Part shown: positions 1 to 12,800 of the stretch, one piece after another
Layout: each line of letters begins with the position of its first letter
Numbering within the stretch: the stretch's first letter is position 1
Origin: Vitis vinifera
Taxonomy: Eukaryota > Streptophyta > Magnoliopsida > Vitales > Vitaceae
Assembly: GCF_030704535.1 (NCBI RefSeq)
Contig: NC_081811.1
Span: 857,501-921,500, forward strand
Length of the DNA stretch: 64,000 nt
Reading direction: 5' to 3'
Translations under genes and position numbers: made by a program
The notes under the pieces: generated by a model
Database searches by the model: none
What the model was told of the DNA's origin: nothing
The model's input: only the letters and a program-made list of their open reading frames with translations

Positions 1-844
1 AACCAACTTTGAAGAGTAGAGACTAAGCAAAATATTTTATATAATAGTTCAGAAGGATAGACTGCCACGAAATGTAACATATTGCATGCATAAACTAAAT
101 AAAATCTTAATCCTAAGACAGGTCGGCCACAACCTCAAGATCCATGTTCATAAGGTGTGTATATGTCTTGTATCAGCTATTTATTTATGACAACTACTCT
201 TGTTATCCTGAAGCTTGGAACCAGCTGCCCATATATAATTACATAAAAGGTTATTCAAAATTCATGATTATATCCTTTTGAGAGCAACATTCAAGCAAAT
301 ATTAAATGAATTACAGATGTTAAATAATATATAAAGATGAACAAACTTCACTAGAAATATCCAAAAAATATAAGTACAAGAAAAGGGGAAGCCAATCAAG
401 ATTCAAGTGGGGAGAGTCTTGCTGGCTTCAAATTAAAAGTCACTGCCACACAACCTGGGTCTAACATGCAACATCACTATTTCAGGTCATATACAGCATC
501 AAATGTCACATAATTGCATAAATATAGTGAAATCAATACCTTAAGATCCCATATTTCAATGTAAATTCAATTGTTTATAGCACATAACACTGCTCAGATT
601 TGAAACAGCACATACATTTTGTAAAATCAAATCCAGCATCAAATTCAAACAACAGAGAGAAACATTATTGGCAAAATTATGTGTAAAAGCATGTCACAGA
701 GCCATATTTATAACTGTTTCTTAATATAACAGATTTCATCAAATTATTCAAAGGAGGTGTATAGGAAATAGGCAAAACCTAAAGGCTATACCAAAGGTAA
801 AATGAAAGATTAATAGAAATGACGCCAGGAAATAAATAACATAC
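1..844 (-). other. Intron of the BEACH-domain gene (partial)
   Basis: This stretch lies left of the last visible exon of the BEACH-domain gene, whose reading frame stops being protein-like at a GT donor just after an Asn-Ser-Met codon run. I looked for the next expected exon (the PH-BEACH linker and the start of the BEACH domain) on the minus strand and did not see it. I therefore take the whole stretch as intron; no other gene or clear repeat is visible. Confidence 0.6.
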
Positions 845-3800
845 ATGCTGTTCCTTGGAAGATTCATGGCAACCAAGTTCTTGAACACTTCTTCTCTCTC
901 CTTTTTGTGGAAAACTAGGAGATCATTGCATCCATCCATACTAAATATCTCAATAGCAACTGGACGCAACTGGTAATCACGCTTCAAGATTTCATGAACA
1001 CTACTAAGTTTCCACATATTCCAAGCATGAGGTAGATTACCACTAGAACACACTTTCTCCTTTCCCCATGCACCACCATTGTAGGCCCATGCCCTTCCAC
1101 CAACCCATGCCTTTGTCACACCCCGAGATGGAGTGGACTTGGGTTGGAAATCCATACCACCATTAACATCCTTCTTTACTCCCAAAGCTTGATCAATAAC
1201 AGAGAGTTCATCTTCACATTCCTTTTCACAGATGCACCCAGTGTCATCAATGTAAAAATTCTCAATGACATACAAACAGAGTTCCCCTATCAGAAAAATA
1301 CCATCATGTTTGTCAAGGCCAACTACTCGTTCACAATTATATCTGAATCTTATCTTTTCAAGAGGTTCCAGATAAGGTCTGATTAAGTATTCACCATTAT
1401 CAAGCAGTTCCTTATCCAATTTATCCTCAGTACCTTTCCCCTCCTCAATTTTCACAGAAGAAGACTGCCTTGGAGATCCTGTGTCAGATCTTCCATGAAT
1501 GCTCTCTGACATTGGGACAGAGATAGCACTAGACTTGACACCAAATTCAAGAGCAGAGTGAAGACTTGCTTCATTTATACTACTAGCTCGGTCATCATTC
1601 CATCCACTCCTTGCAGAAGCAACATCTTTAATATCATCTGATTCTTTAAAAAATGATTCATCATAATATTTGTCATCAATCTGTTTGACACCACTGTCTA
1701 AAAGAGGGAAATATGACTCAGAATCAGTATCAGATGCTTCAAAACCATTCTCATTTTTCTCTCTGGACAGCTCTATTTCCACTGATTCAAACTGCCCATC
1801 TAGAACATTTTGGATGGTATCAATTTTTAATTTGCATCTTTCAAGCTTCTTGCGCATCCTATATGGACCTTCAATGGGACAAAGCTGCCATTCAGGATCT
1901 TCAGTCAGACTGGTTTTGCGCATTGGAAATATTCCTCGCTCATGTACAAGTTGCTGGAGATAGGTTTGCCACTCACTTTCAGCATGGAGAACCCATCCAT
2001 ACTTATCTTGACGAACAACTCGCAGCTCAGTAGACATTGCTTCACGAACCAATTCAAGTGCACACCGCCGCTCATTGACCTGCTCCCAGTGTCTCAAGTC
2101 TAATTTCGCAATATCCCGTGATCTGCGCCCCAATTCCCGCTTACGACGCTCCTCCAAACCTTTCATTCTCACTCCATGAAACTTTGCTGATCCAGCAATA
2201 TGCTGCACCCACATAATAGCAGCACACTGCTCCAATACTTTATTAACAATCTGTTCACTAGTCTGAAGCCACTCAAAGAAAGCAGATAAGCTTCCTGTCA
2301 ATAGTTTGTCAAAACCACCATGTAGTACATCCAAAAGCTGACCTTGGTTCAGTTTAGAGACTAGCAAGTCTTCTAGTGCAGCCCTGCGATGCACCAATAG
2401 ATACTTGACAACATCAACAGCCATATTCACAGCATTTCGTCTTTGGTCACAGAGAAGAGGAATTAAATTTATGCAGAGACAGCAATTTAGACTGCGACTT
2501 AATTCAGTATCAAGATTGCTGGGACAGAATATTATTCGTCTGTGAGCAACTAATAACTGTAGAACCGTGCAGATATCAATTCCTGCATCTTCCTCTGAAG
2601 AGTTTGGGGATGACTTTTTCTTAGGTTCAATTTGCAAACCTAAGCGTGAAAGAAAATCATCCTCTCCGATGCTAATCAAGAATGATGGCAGGAAACAATA
2701 CAATATCATACGGTTTGTGTTCTTAATTATTGACTGTATATAAGCATCAAGCTGCCTGCTCCCTCTGGCGATGGACAAAAGACCTTTTCCAGGAGCTGCT
2801 CCTTCAATTCGTCCATCTTTATTTGCAAGCTGTAGCATAGACAACAAGAACTCCAGAGTTTTCAGTACAGTGGCAGGCTGAGGAAAAGCACCCATATATA
2901 CACGATCTACAATCATTGTGCACAATGCATCTAAGTTGGACGACCAGCGGCTCTTATCTAACTTTTTCTCATCTTCCTCGTCATCACGCAAGAGGCGCCT
3001 TTCAAGGAAGTTCATCAACCTACTAAGGCACAGACCCTGAAAAACTAAAATGGATTCAGCATCAACATATAAAGGAGCAGTTTCCAGAATGGTCTCCATA
3101 ACCTGCGCTGCTTTCATCTGCTCAGTAACAAAGTCAGAAAGCACTTCTGCCATAAAATCTAAAACTGCAGTAGCAGCAGCAGAACAAGGACCACCACCAT
3201 AGCCAGAATCATCCATTTCAAGTAGAAGCTTTGGGCTAACTGCAAAAAATGTGTTTGTGGCAGATGACCCCTGAGAACTGGATTTCAAGTCTAAAGATGG
3301 ATCAGATTCACTCATAGAGGCAGAAGATTCCATGGAAGGAGTCCCAACTAAGTGAGCTTTTGATTCATTTACGCTGGCACTTCCAAGAAAATTTGACAAT
3401 GCAATAGCTGAGGATGAAAAGGGCGTGAGTGGAATTCTAGAACCAGATTTCTCAGATAAAATGGGAGAATCAGGTATGAGTAAAGATGCAGAACTCTGTG
3501 AATCTGTCAGGTGAATGGGATCCGGAGTCCCTTTGTTATTACTGAAACTAAATTCATTAGAGCAAGAAGTGGCAGACACCTGGTCAACAGTTTCACCATC
3601 CAACCTCTGAACAGCTTGAACATACTCTTGCATTGACTTGCTTGATTCCTGCTGGGATGCAGTAATCCTTACTTCTGATGTTTCACCAGCTATATAATTT
3701 AGAGGCATAGACATATCTTCAGAACTTGTACTTACCTGCCCTTGTGGGAAGCTTCCAACACTTATGGAGGTTTTGGCAGACTGTTCCTGCTCATTAGGCA

Positions 3801-6800
3801 AGCTAGAGAATGTATTCTGGGAACTACAGGTATCATCACAATCGTTTGAATTTCTCTCCTCTGTCCTCAAAGAAAGTTCTTTAGCCATCTTCACCGCATG
3901 AGCAGCCCTGAAAGCACAGAACAATGGGTCTAGTCAATTATTAAACAAGATAAAACAACACATCAAATTTAGGAAAACGGTTTCAAATCCCAATCCATGG
4001 TACAACAATAATCAGAGCAAAGCACTGCAATAGAAACATACAAGCCAGAAAGGATCTCAAGACAGACCTGACACAAGAAAAATAAAGATCAACACAACTT
4101 TCAAGAAATTCAGCTCGTCTGCAAATAGCAGAAAAGGGAGGGCACATTTTGGCTAGATCAACCATGAATCTCAGCACTGAAGTTGCAGCAGCAGGTGCTG
4201 AGGCCTCGCCACCCATCAGGCGTGCTGCATATGTCTTATGCATCAATGCTTCACCCTGAAGCTCGCCAGCCATGTCTGAATTTCCTTCCACAAGTTCTGC
4301 CACAAGACCAGCACTGACCTGGGAAAGATTTCCAGTTTGGTGGGCAAGCATTGATTGCATACTCAACCTATCATATGTAGATTTCGCCATTGCTATCACA
4401 GATTCCAACAATTCTACAAATTTCAACTCACCATAACTTCCATCACTTGGCATAAGAGCATGAAAATCTAGCATGCGAACTTCCGGTAATCTTGGATAAA
4501 CAGGCTTTCCAAACATCAGACAGAACAGAATATAGTATACATCTGGGGAATCATAGAAACTAGGAAGTACTCGTGCCAAACCTTGATAACCTCCACTAGT
4601 GCGGAATTTAAGTGCAAATGTAGGAGAAGATGCAAGACACACACCAAGAAGAGTCATCACCCATCTCATACTTGTGGGATGAACAGCTTCATCGAGAAAA
4701 TATGTTATCAATTTGGATGAAACAATCTTATGCCACTGCTCAAGCAACTCTTCTGAATGTATTGTAACTTGTAGATCAATGAGCATCTCCAACAGCATGT
4801 TTCTCACAATAATGTGCTTCCCCATCGTCTCTCGAATAATTTGACGCCGTGGTGTCGGTTCTGGTGGATCAAATGTCATAATCACAAACCTGACCACATG
4901 TTCCAGTTCAGAAGCCAGAAATCCATCTTCCAAAATTACCCCAAGCAACACCACCAATTTTTCTAACACAGGAACTTCAACATCACCCCTCTGCAGAGTA
5001 ACTAGCAAATGTTGAACAAGGTTAATTCGGCGCAGCACTGTAAGATTATGATTCCTATACCAATGCATTGACACTAAATGCTCAAGAAAGCCCAATAGAG
5101 CAATTTGAACTGAAATTGATGCCTTAACCCACAAGGTCCAGTCCAACAAGACATGCTCAACCATATCTGCATTTGCCAACACAATACAATTTGATGTTTC
5201 AACTGGTATATCAGTATTTTCAAGCTCCGAAATATGACTAAATGAATCTTTGTGTGCAGAAAAATCATCCATATCTCCATGAAATCCAACTGAAGAAAAT
5301 TCATCACGGAACTTTGAGAAATTAAGATCCTCAATGCTGGCTTCTGGAATAGTTGCAGCAGGCAAGGAAATATTATGAGTATTTTCCAACTTCTTTGGTT
5401 CAGAAAATGAAGCCTCACATGCAGCAATCTGGAAAAAGATCTCAAGAGATTGCATGTCAAACAGTGACATTCTTCTATGAAGAAAGAGAGATAGCAGATG
5501 GTATCCTCTGCAGGTTTGCATGTCTTTAACATTCTGAGGATTCTGATGAAGTGCACAAGCAAGTAAAGTCAGGGCCATGTGCAGCATATCCCTAGTTTCA
5601 GAAGCTTCAACAAGAGCAAGGACAACAGCCATCCCACCAACGGGGCGGATGCTATCACCAATAACACATTGACCGCAAACATAAACATCCCCATGAAGAC
5701 GTCCAAAGCGTGGTATACCTGGCAACAAAAGGTATTCAATAAATATATCTCCTCTGCTTTTGCATAAAGAAAAGTTCAAATTACAGGTGTATACAGATGA
5801 GTAGATTAGTTACAGACCTCCAATGGGAGAAGCAGCAGCAGACATTGGATCAACTAGATTGAGCATGGACAAGGCCCCAGATGCTCGAAGTGCTTCTGTA
5901 CATGTTCCATCAAATGCAAATATAAGCTTTTTCCCAGAGAGTTGCAATGAGAGATTTCCTAGTCTCTCTAAATCCCAAACAATCCCACTGCCATCTGCCT
6001 TAGAATTTCCTAGCTTGCTGGCACTGTCAAGCCTTTGCACATTGGAAGCCAAAGGTGATTCAGCATCTAAGGAATCTAAGATGGCCATGCTACCTCCACC
6101 ACAAGACTGATTTGGAACAAATCTCAAAAGATCAGTGTCTTGGAAGAGCCCTCTATAGCCTCTTCCAAGAATATACATGAAACAAATACAACCTGATGTG
6201 AGCACCTCCTCAAAAAGATAGCAGCATCGAAGTTTCCACGACGAGCCACTAACTCTTGCACAAGTAACTGGCGTCCCAATGGTCACCTGCAAAGATTTTC
6301 CAACTGGAGATGGTGAATATCCAAGTTTTCCTGTGTGTCTCAGCTTTCCATTGAGATATACATGTGCAACGCTAGCTTGAAAAAGTCCAGCCAGAGCATT
6401 AGGTTTGCTATGAACAACGGCAAGGTGATGCCATCTATCCTCCTCCAGTTCTAACCCTGAAAAAGATAAGGAGCTGGAGTTGCTGGTTGCCAGGGTTAGA
6501 ACACCATCTTCTTGAAGATAAAGTTCTGCATAGAATGCATTCCCATTTTCCACTGGACCAACAGAAAAAATACGGAGAACATGGCCCCCATGTTGCTGCT
6601 TGCCAGATGTGCTCTGCCTTTTAGAAGGCCCAGCCTTAGAAGAATCTGTTTCCTTGGAAAGTGATGTCAAGAAGTTACGATACTGGAACCAACAAACAAA
6701 TGAATAACCAGCAGCTGGAGGCCAAGATCTTGCCCCCAGAGATACTTGAACAGAGGCATGACCGATCCTGCTCATGTCCATCTCTACAAATGGTGCCAGA

Positions 6801-9800
6801 GGAACACTTTCAAAAGCCAAATCTTCCATGAGAATTAGCCTTTCCATCATACTAACAAGAATATGACCAGAACTCTTGAGCCTCATCTGAAGAATGTATC
6901 TAATAAGCACTCGAAGTTCAGATGTTGACAACCTGTCATGAGGAATATAAACTTCATCTCCAACTATAACAGAGGTCAAGTAACATTGTGAAAAAGAATG
7001 AATGAGTAGATGCAGTAATTTCCAGATATGACCAAGGTTCTTACCTATATGCTCCAAGAACTTCCACAATCTTCAGAGCATAAGAAAGCAATGGTGATAA
7101 GCCCAAAAGAAAAGGGTGAATTATCTCCAGCAGAAGTTCCACACAACCTAAATACATGTAAACAGAAATTAATACAATAACAAATCATTATTTCAGGAAA
7201 CAAAACGGCAGAACAAAATGATCTAATTCGCACCAACAGAAGTGAGGTTTTCCTGATTATAGGGCCCAGCACGTGCAAGCTTGTCAATGATATTCAGTAC
7301 TTCTAACTGCACTTTTGGAGTAAAAAGCAGCAACGATCGGATGAGCACTCTAACAGCACCAGCATTATACACCCTTTCCTTGTCGGGGTTAAAAGAACCT
7401 GATGGAGTCGCTAAAACAAAAGTAGATGATCCAGTTTCACTCATATCAGATGGTGTGGTGAGTTCTGATGTCAAGGGTGGTGGAAGCACTATTTCAAGAG
7501 CAAGTTCCAACAACAACTGTATGACTTGCTTTTCCCACTCTACAGAGAGCAAACCAGACTCACATAGAAGATCATAAAAAGTTTGGGATAATATAATAGT
7601 ATGCAACTTTGTCCTATTAGCAGCATTATCAAACACTCCAGCCGTCACAACACGTAACAGGTATGTGAACACCTTAACGTAAATGACTAAAGAAGATTGA
7701 TCTGTGTGCCCTTCATTATTCTGGAAACTATGGAGTGTGGTCAGTAGAAGAGAAAACCCAGTAGCTTCACCAAAAACCCGCTGTGCTGAACTGTTAACTC
7801 CCAGAATGCGCCACACGGATCCCAAAATATCACATTTTGCATCATTTTGAAGCCTGTACTGAGATCCTGAAACACTTGTAACCATTCCACTTTTAAGAAC
7901 TTCAACTAGTGCACCTAATTCTTCAGGATGAGCCTGGCAAAAAAAATTCAAAGATCTTCAGTGATACTACTCAGTTCAAACAATTTAGTAACAGAAGAAG
8001 TTCATAGTATGCTCTTGCATGCAACGCATGCAAGTATATATGTTTCAAGTGCTAAAATTGAAGCCACCAATTCTAGAAACAGATGGATCAGAAAAGCAAT
8101 CTGGAAAAACCCTTGAAAGAAAGACCAATCAAAATTCAATAAACAGCAGGACAGAAAATAAGTAAAACTCACAAACCTGAGTAACATCTTCGATAATCAA
8201 ACATGAGAACACCCGGAGAACCCCTGAACGGTGAATATCAGAAACCAAAAAAGGGAGAACAGTGGTCACACCACTTGTTGATCGGAATGATGCTTGATTT
8301 GTTTCAGTTTTCTTCAATAATGAAACTAAACAATCCCATGCAACAGCAACCGTACTCTCAATTTCAAAAAGAGGAAACTTCTCAGAACCAGATTCAATTA
8401 GCTTTGGTGAAGATATGATAGCATCCTTACTGTCAAAGTGTTTCTTGAAGCCGCCAGAGCTCGATTTTCTCTCCAGCTGATCAGGATTACCATTGTGTTG
8501 ATCTGCACCCAAAAGAAACTTGTGCTGCTTCAGATCATCCAACAGAACTTCCAGCACACCAACTTCTCGCAGCACTTTCTTGTACTGTTGATCAAAGGAT
8601 AAGAGTTTTACAAAAAATGAAAGAATGGTGTGCTTTAATTCAGACGTGATTGGCTGCTGCAACAAGCAGCAAAGTGAAAGCAATTCTTGCTCAGGAATGC
8701 AGTTCACAACAGTCACAGCATATTCAAGAATTTTCAAGATGATCTCTTGCAAAGATGGAGGAAAACCATCCATATTTAAGATAAGGAGTGGCACAGTCCT
8801 TAGCTGCTGGCACAATTTGTAGTTTTCAAGATGACCTGAGAAAATCTTAAACATCCTATTTAATACTTCTGCCTGCAGTTCCCTGCTGTTCGCTTTGAGA
8901 AAAATGTCCTGCAACATCTGAACTGCTTCAAGATCCTTAACTTTATAATTGTCCTTCTCCCAAATTTCATCACCAATTCGATCAGAAGATGATGTACGAC
9001 TTCTGCCATGGCCAATCGCCTTGGTATGAGAAGATTTGAAACCTCTGGATCCAGCTGATCCTGCAGAGTCAGCAGGCCCTGTTTGAGCTAGATTAACAAG
9101 AACATCAAGCAACCTGGACAACGTTGGCGAAAGATTTTGAGGCGAGTTGTCCCCTCTTTTCTCAGTGAAATTTTGTGTTCTAGTATCATTAAATGTATGA
9201 GAACCAGCTGAAACAGAATTTTGCTCAGAAGAAGAATTGGAATGGGTAGACTGAATGCCCTGATAGTTTGGCATGGTAGAAAGAAGTAGTGCAAATTGAA
9301 CAAGGAACTGATAACCATGGGCATTATGTATATCCTCCCTCAGCTTGATACCACCAGCCTCTACAAGTAAATTATCCAATATCAGCATTAACACAAAACA
9401 GTAAACAGTCCCAAAACAGTGAGAATTTAGAAAGCCAAATTTTAGCATCCAGGACCATGGAATTCATGGTCTATTTGAAGAGTTAAAATAGAACCAAGAG
9501 TTTTTACTAATTAATTGTTTGTATAAAATGCAGAAAGGAAAACTGAAAAGCTATTTACCAGGTCTATATGACAATTCCACACATTCAAGTAACAAGTCGA
9601 CAATGCCCACCGTGTAGGCAGAATCCCCAGAGTCAGGATTGAAGCCCTTGACAGCCATCAAAAGAACTTTTATCTGCACATAACAGTAATATATCAAAGC
9701 ATATTTTGAGCCATATCAAAAGATAAAACGCAGAAACAGAAAGTAAATGAAGAAATAACAAACAGTTACATGTATTTAAGTTCTGGGAAAAAAAATTTAA

Positions 9801-12800
9801 ATATATGAAAGCAAAAAATTTCAAGGAAGCACATGATAATTGTCGAGTTACCAACTTTCCAAAAATCTTAAGTTTTTAGAATTTGAGTCAATAATATATT
9901 ATACTTTAACACGCTCTTGAGGCCTGGCTCAAGTGGTAAAGGATGGGGAGGGTTTGTGGGAGGTTCTAGGTTCAAGTCCCAATGGGGACAAAAATTTACC
10001 TATCAAAAACAAAATATTGTACCTTAACACCCTAACGTGCAGGTCCCCATAACCATATGTGGAGAGACAGACAATAAATCACAGATTTTGTGATACTGGA
10101 TAATTAGATAGATAAATAGACCATGCACTCTCACTGAATCATACCACAAATTTTGTGATCACCGTCTCAGGATAATAGAGATCTAGTACCATGTTGAGTT
10201 ACCAACTTTCCTAAAAGCTTACAATGTTAGAATTTGGGCTCAAAAGGTATATCATGCTCTAACATCCACCATGTGAGAGTCCTAGACCAACACAAAGAGA
10301 GATGGACAAACAAACAAATCAGAAATTTTACAATCATAGATAACTACAGAAACAAATAGATGGGGAAGGACCCAACTCAAGACCTCCAGTTAACTGGAGC
10401 TTTAATACCATGTTGAATTACTAACTTTCCTAAGAACTATTAACATTTAAGCCACAATGCATATCATGCTATAACACTTACAAATCATAAAAAAATAAAA
10501 AATCAATATTTTAAGTTTTATATAGGAAAGGTTCAAAATACGAATAGATCCATAGCACATGAAAAAATGACCGGATTCTCAAAATGTAACCCTTTAGCAT
10601 AAAGATAACATTATAGTCCAATTCCAAGAAGAAAACTTATCCAAGTGATGAGTTCAAGCATGGATGTGAATGCAGTAAAACATGCTGCAAAGAAAGAGCC
10701 AATTTCTGAAAACTAAAATTTTAAAAAACAATATTCATTTTTTTTCAATCAACTATAAGTAGCACAGTGAGCAGCATAAAAAATTTTAGGACTACTGAGG
10801 TCAAAAAGTCCCAAAGAAACTTAATATGAGACCCTCATAATCACATAGCAGATGAAAACAAAAAGAGAACACAAGTTTTGAGCAAATGTCCCGTGTAACA
10901 TTTAAGTCAGTTTCTGAATATATTCTCAAAATACCTTCAAGGCAATCCTTAATCTTAAATAAATTTAAGATGAATATTAAAAGCTCAGATAAAAGTAAAC
11001 AAATAAACAACAATAATAATAAAATAAATCCTACTTAAGACAAAATATAAAATTAACAATAAATAATTCAGAATCTTGATTTTCTAAAAGGGCTAGCATG
11101 GAGGTGTACATCTTAAACATTTCAAGGTGTTCCTCTTGCACCTTGCCTTAAGAGTTAAAAACTAAACATTAGCCCCAGAAGCCTTTTAAAACCTATAATA
11201 TAGTCATCTCACAAATTGGGGATTAAGCCCACAAAGCCAGTGAAGCCGGATCTTTAGAAAAATAAGCACAAAAACATAGTGAGATGAATAGATCTTTAGC
11301 AAACACACTTAGGTAAAACGTAAAGAAAAAAAAATGTATCCTTGACAATCACACCAAGGTGGCTATTAAATTCTCAATAAATTCTATTTATTAAAATTGA
11401 AAGACTAAAGCTTTATATAGATTCATGGAACTCCTTTTCCAAAATCCTAATAAGACTAAGACCTTTTTCGTAATAAGAATATGATTTATTTTCCTAGTGA
11501 AATTAGAAACTAAAACAAATAAAAATGTGACCAAAAAAGTAAACTACTAAAATCAATTCTAATAATATATATCTATAAAGACTCCAATTAAAACTACAGC
11601 AATGGTTGTTGGCCCTCACTTATGCAATCAGAACAATTTAATTTAAGCTCCAATCTAAAGGATTTCTAACAAATAGCATGCTTATTCTTCTTTACATTGT
11701 TGAAGTAAACCTTTGTAAGTGATGCCAAATTCCCTAGGAATCAGTCTCCTACATGTCATGGCTTTTTTATTCCCCTAAAAATGGAAGAAACAACGCTGGT
11801 AAAACCAAAACCCCCTACCCAAAGAACAAAAATAAAACAAAATAAATAAATAAAAATAAAATAAAATAAAAACGAAAAGAGAATGGTAACCTTCAAGAAA
11901 TGAGTAACCCAGGGCAACAACATTGTTCTCAAATCTAACAAATCAGTAAAGTTACAACTTAGAGGCATACCAGATGATGTTTGTGTATATACTTGGCTGT
12001 GCTTCCATTGTCATTAACCAAAAGAAGACCAAGTATCTGGAAAAATAGCCAATCCATAAACCACCATCAGCAAATAAAACCAATTTGAAATTTTTTTATG
12101 TGAACTCAACTAATTATGTAGCTTCAACACCACTACTGCTGTAAAAGAGTCTGAGTCAAACCAAGTACTGGGCTGCTTGAGCTTAGTTTGATGAGGTTAC
12201 ACTACTAACAACCAAGACTTTGATCAAGTACAGCTCATTCCTTTGTCTAAATACCTATCATCAACTTAGCTTGAACCTTGCAAGAAGCTTGCCTACAACC
12301 AGCTTAGCTCAAACCCTGTGACAAGCTTAGCAACAGCCCATGAAATGGATGGCCAAGCTCAGAAGTAATTGAGAAACTACTGTGAAAGAGAAATGGAGAA
12401 TTCAGGCGTACATTCATGCCAGCAACCACTAGGGTATAAATTCCCTCTTACTATATTTCTTAACTGTTTCTCAATGCTTATATGCTTCACAAGCCAAAAT
12501 GTTTTACGTCCCCAAGAAGCCCTGGTGGTTATAAAGATAGATGACTGCTCTGGATTGGATCAAAATATTGATCACTTCTTGTATTTGTTTTGGCTAAACT
12601 CTTCTCTTAATGAAAAAGCTCAAGCAAGCCCGACATTGAATTGAACATGAATCCAGCCTAACTACTCTGACCATTTTACAGCCATATGCCCTCATTTTTT
12701 ATTTTTTATTTTTTCTGATAGGTAAATAAGGATTGTATAAAAGAGAAAGAATGTGCCCTCATATGTATAACTAAACACTTCTGAGAATATGCTTTACCTG

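Noticed and set aside
9920..9985. Possible tRNA gene
   Set aside because: A and B boxes are present but there is no cloverleaf-quality stem set, and flanking direct repeats plus an A-rich tail show a SINE.
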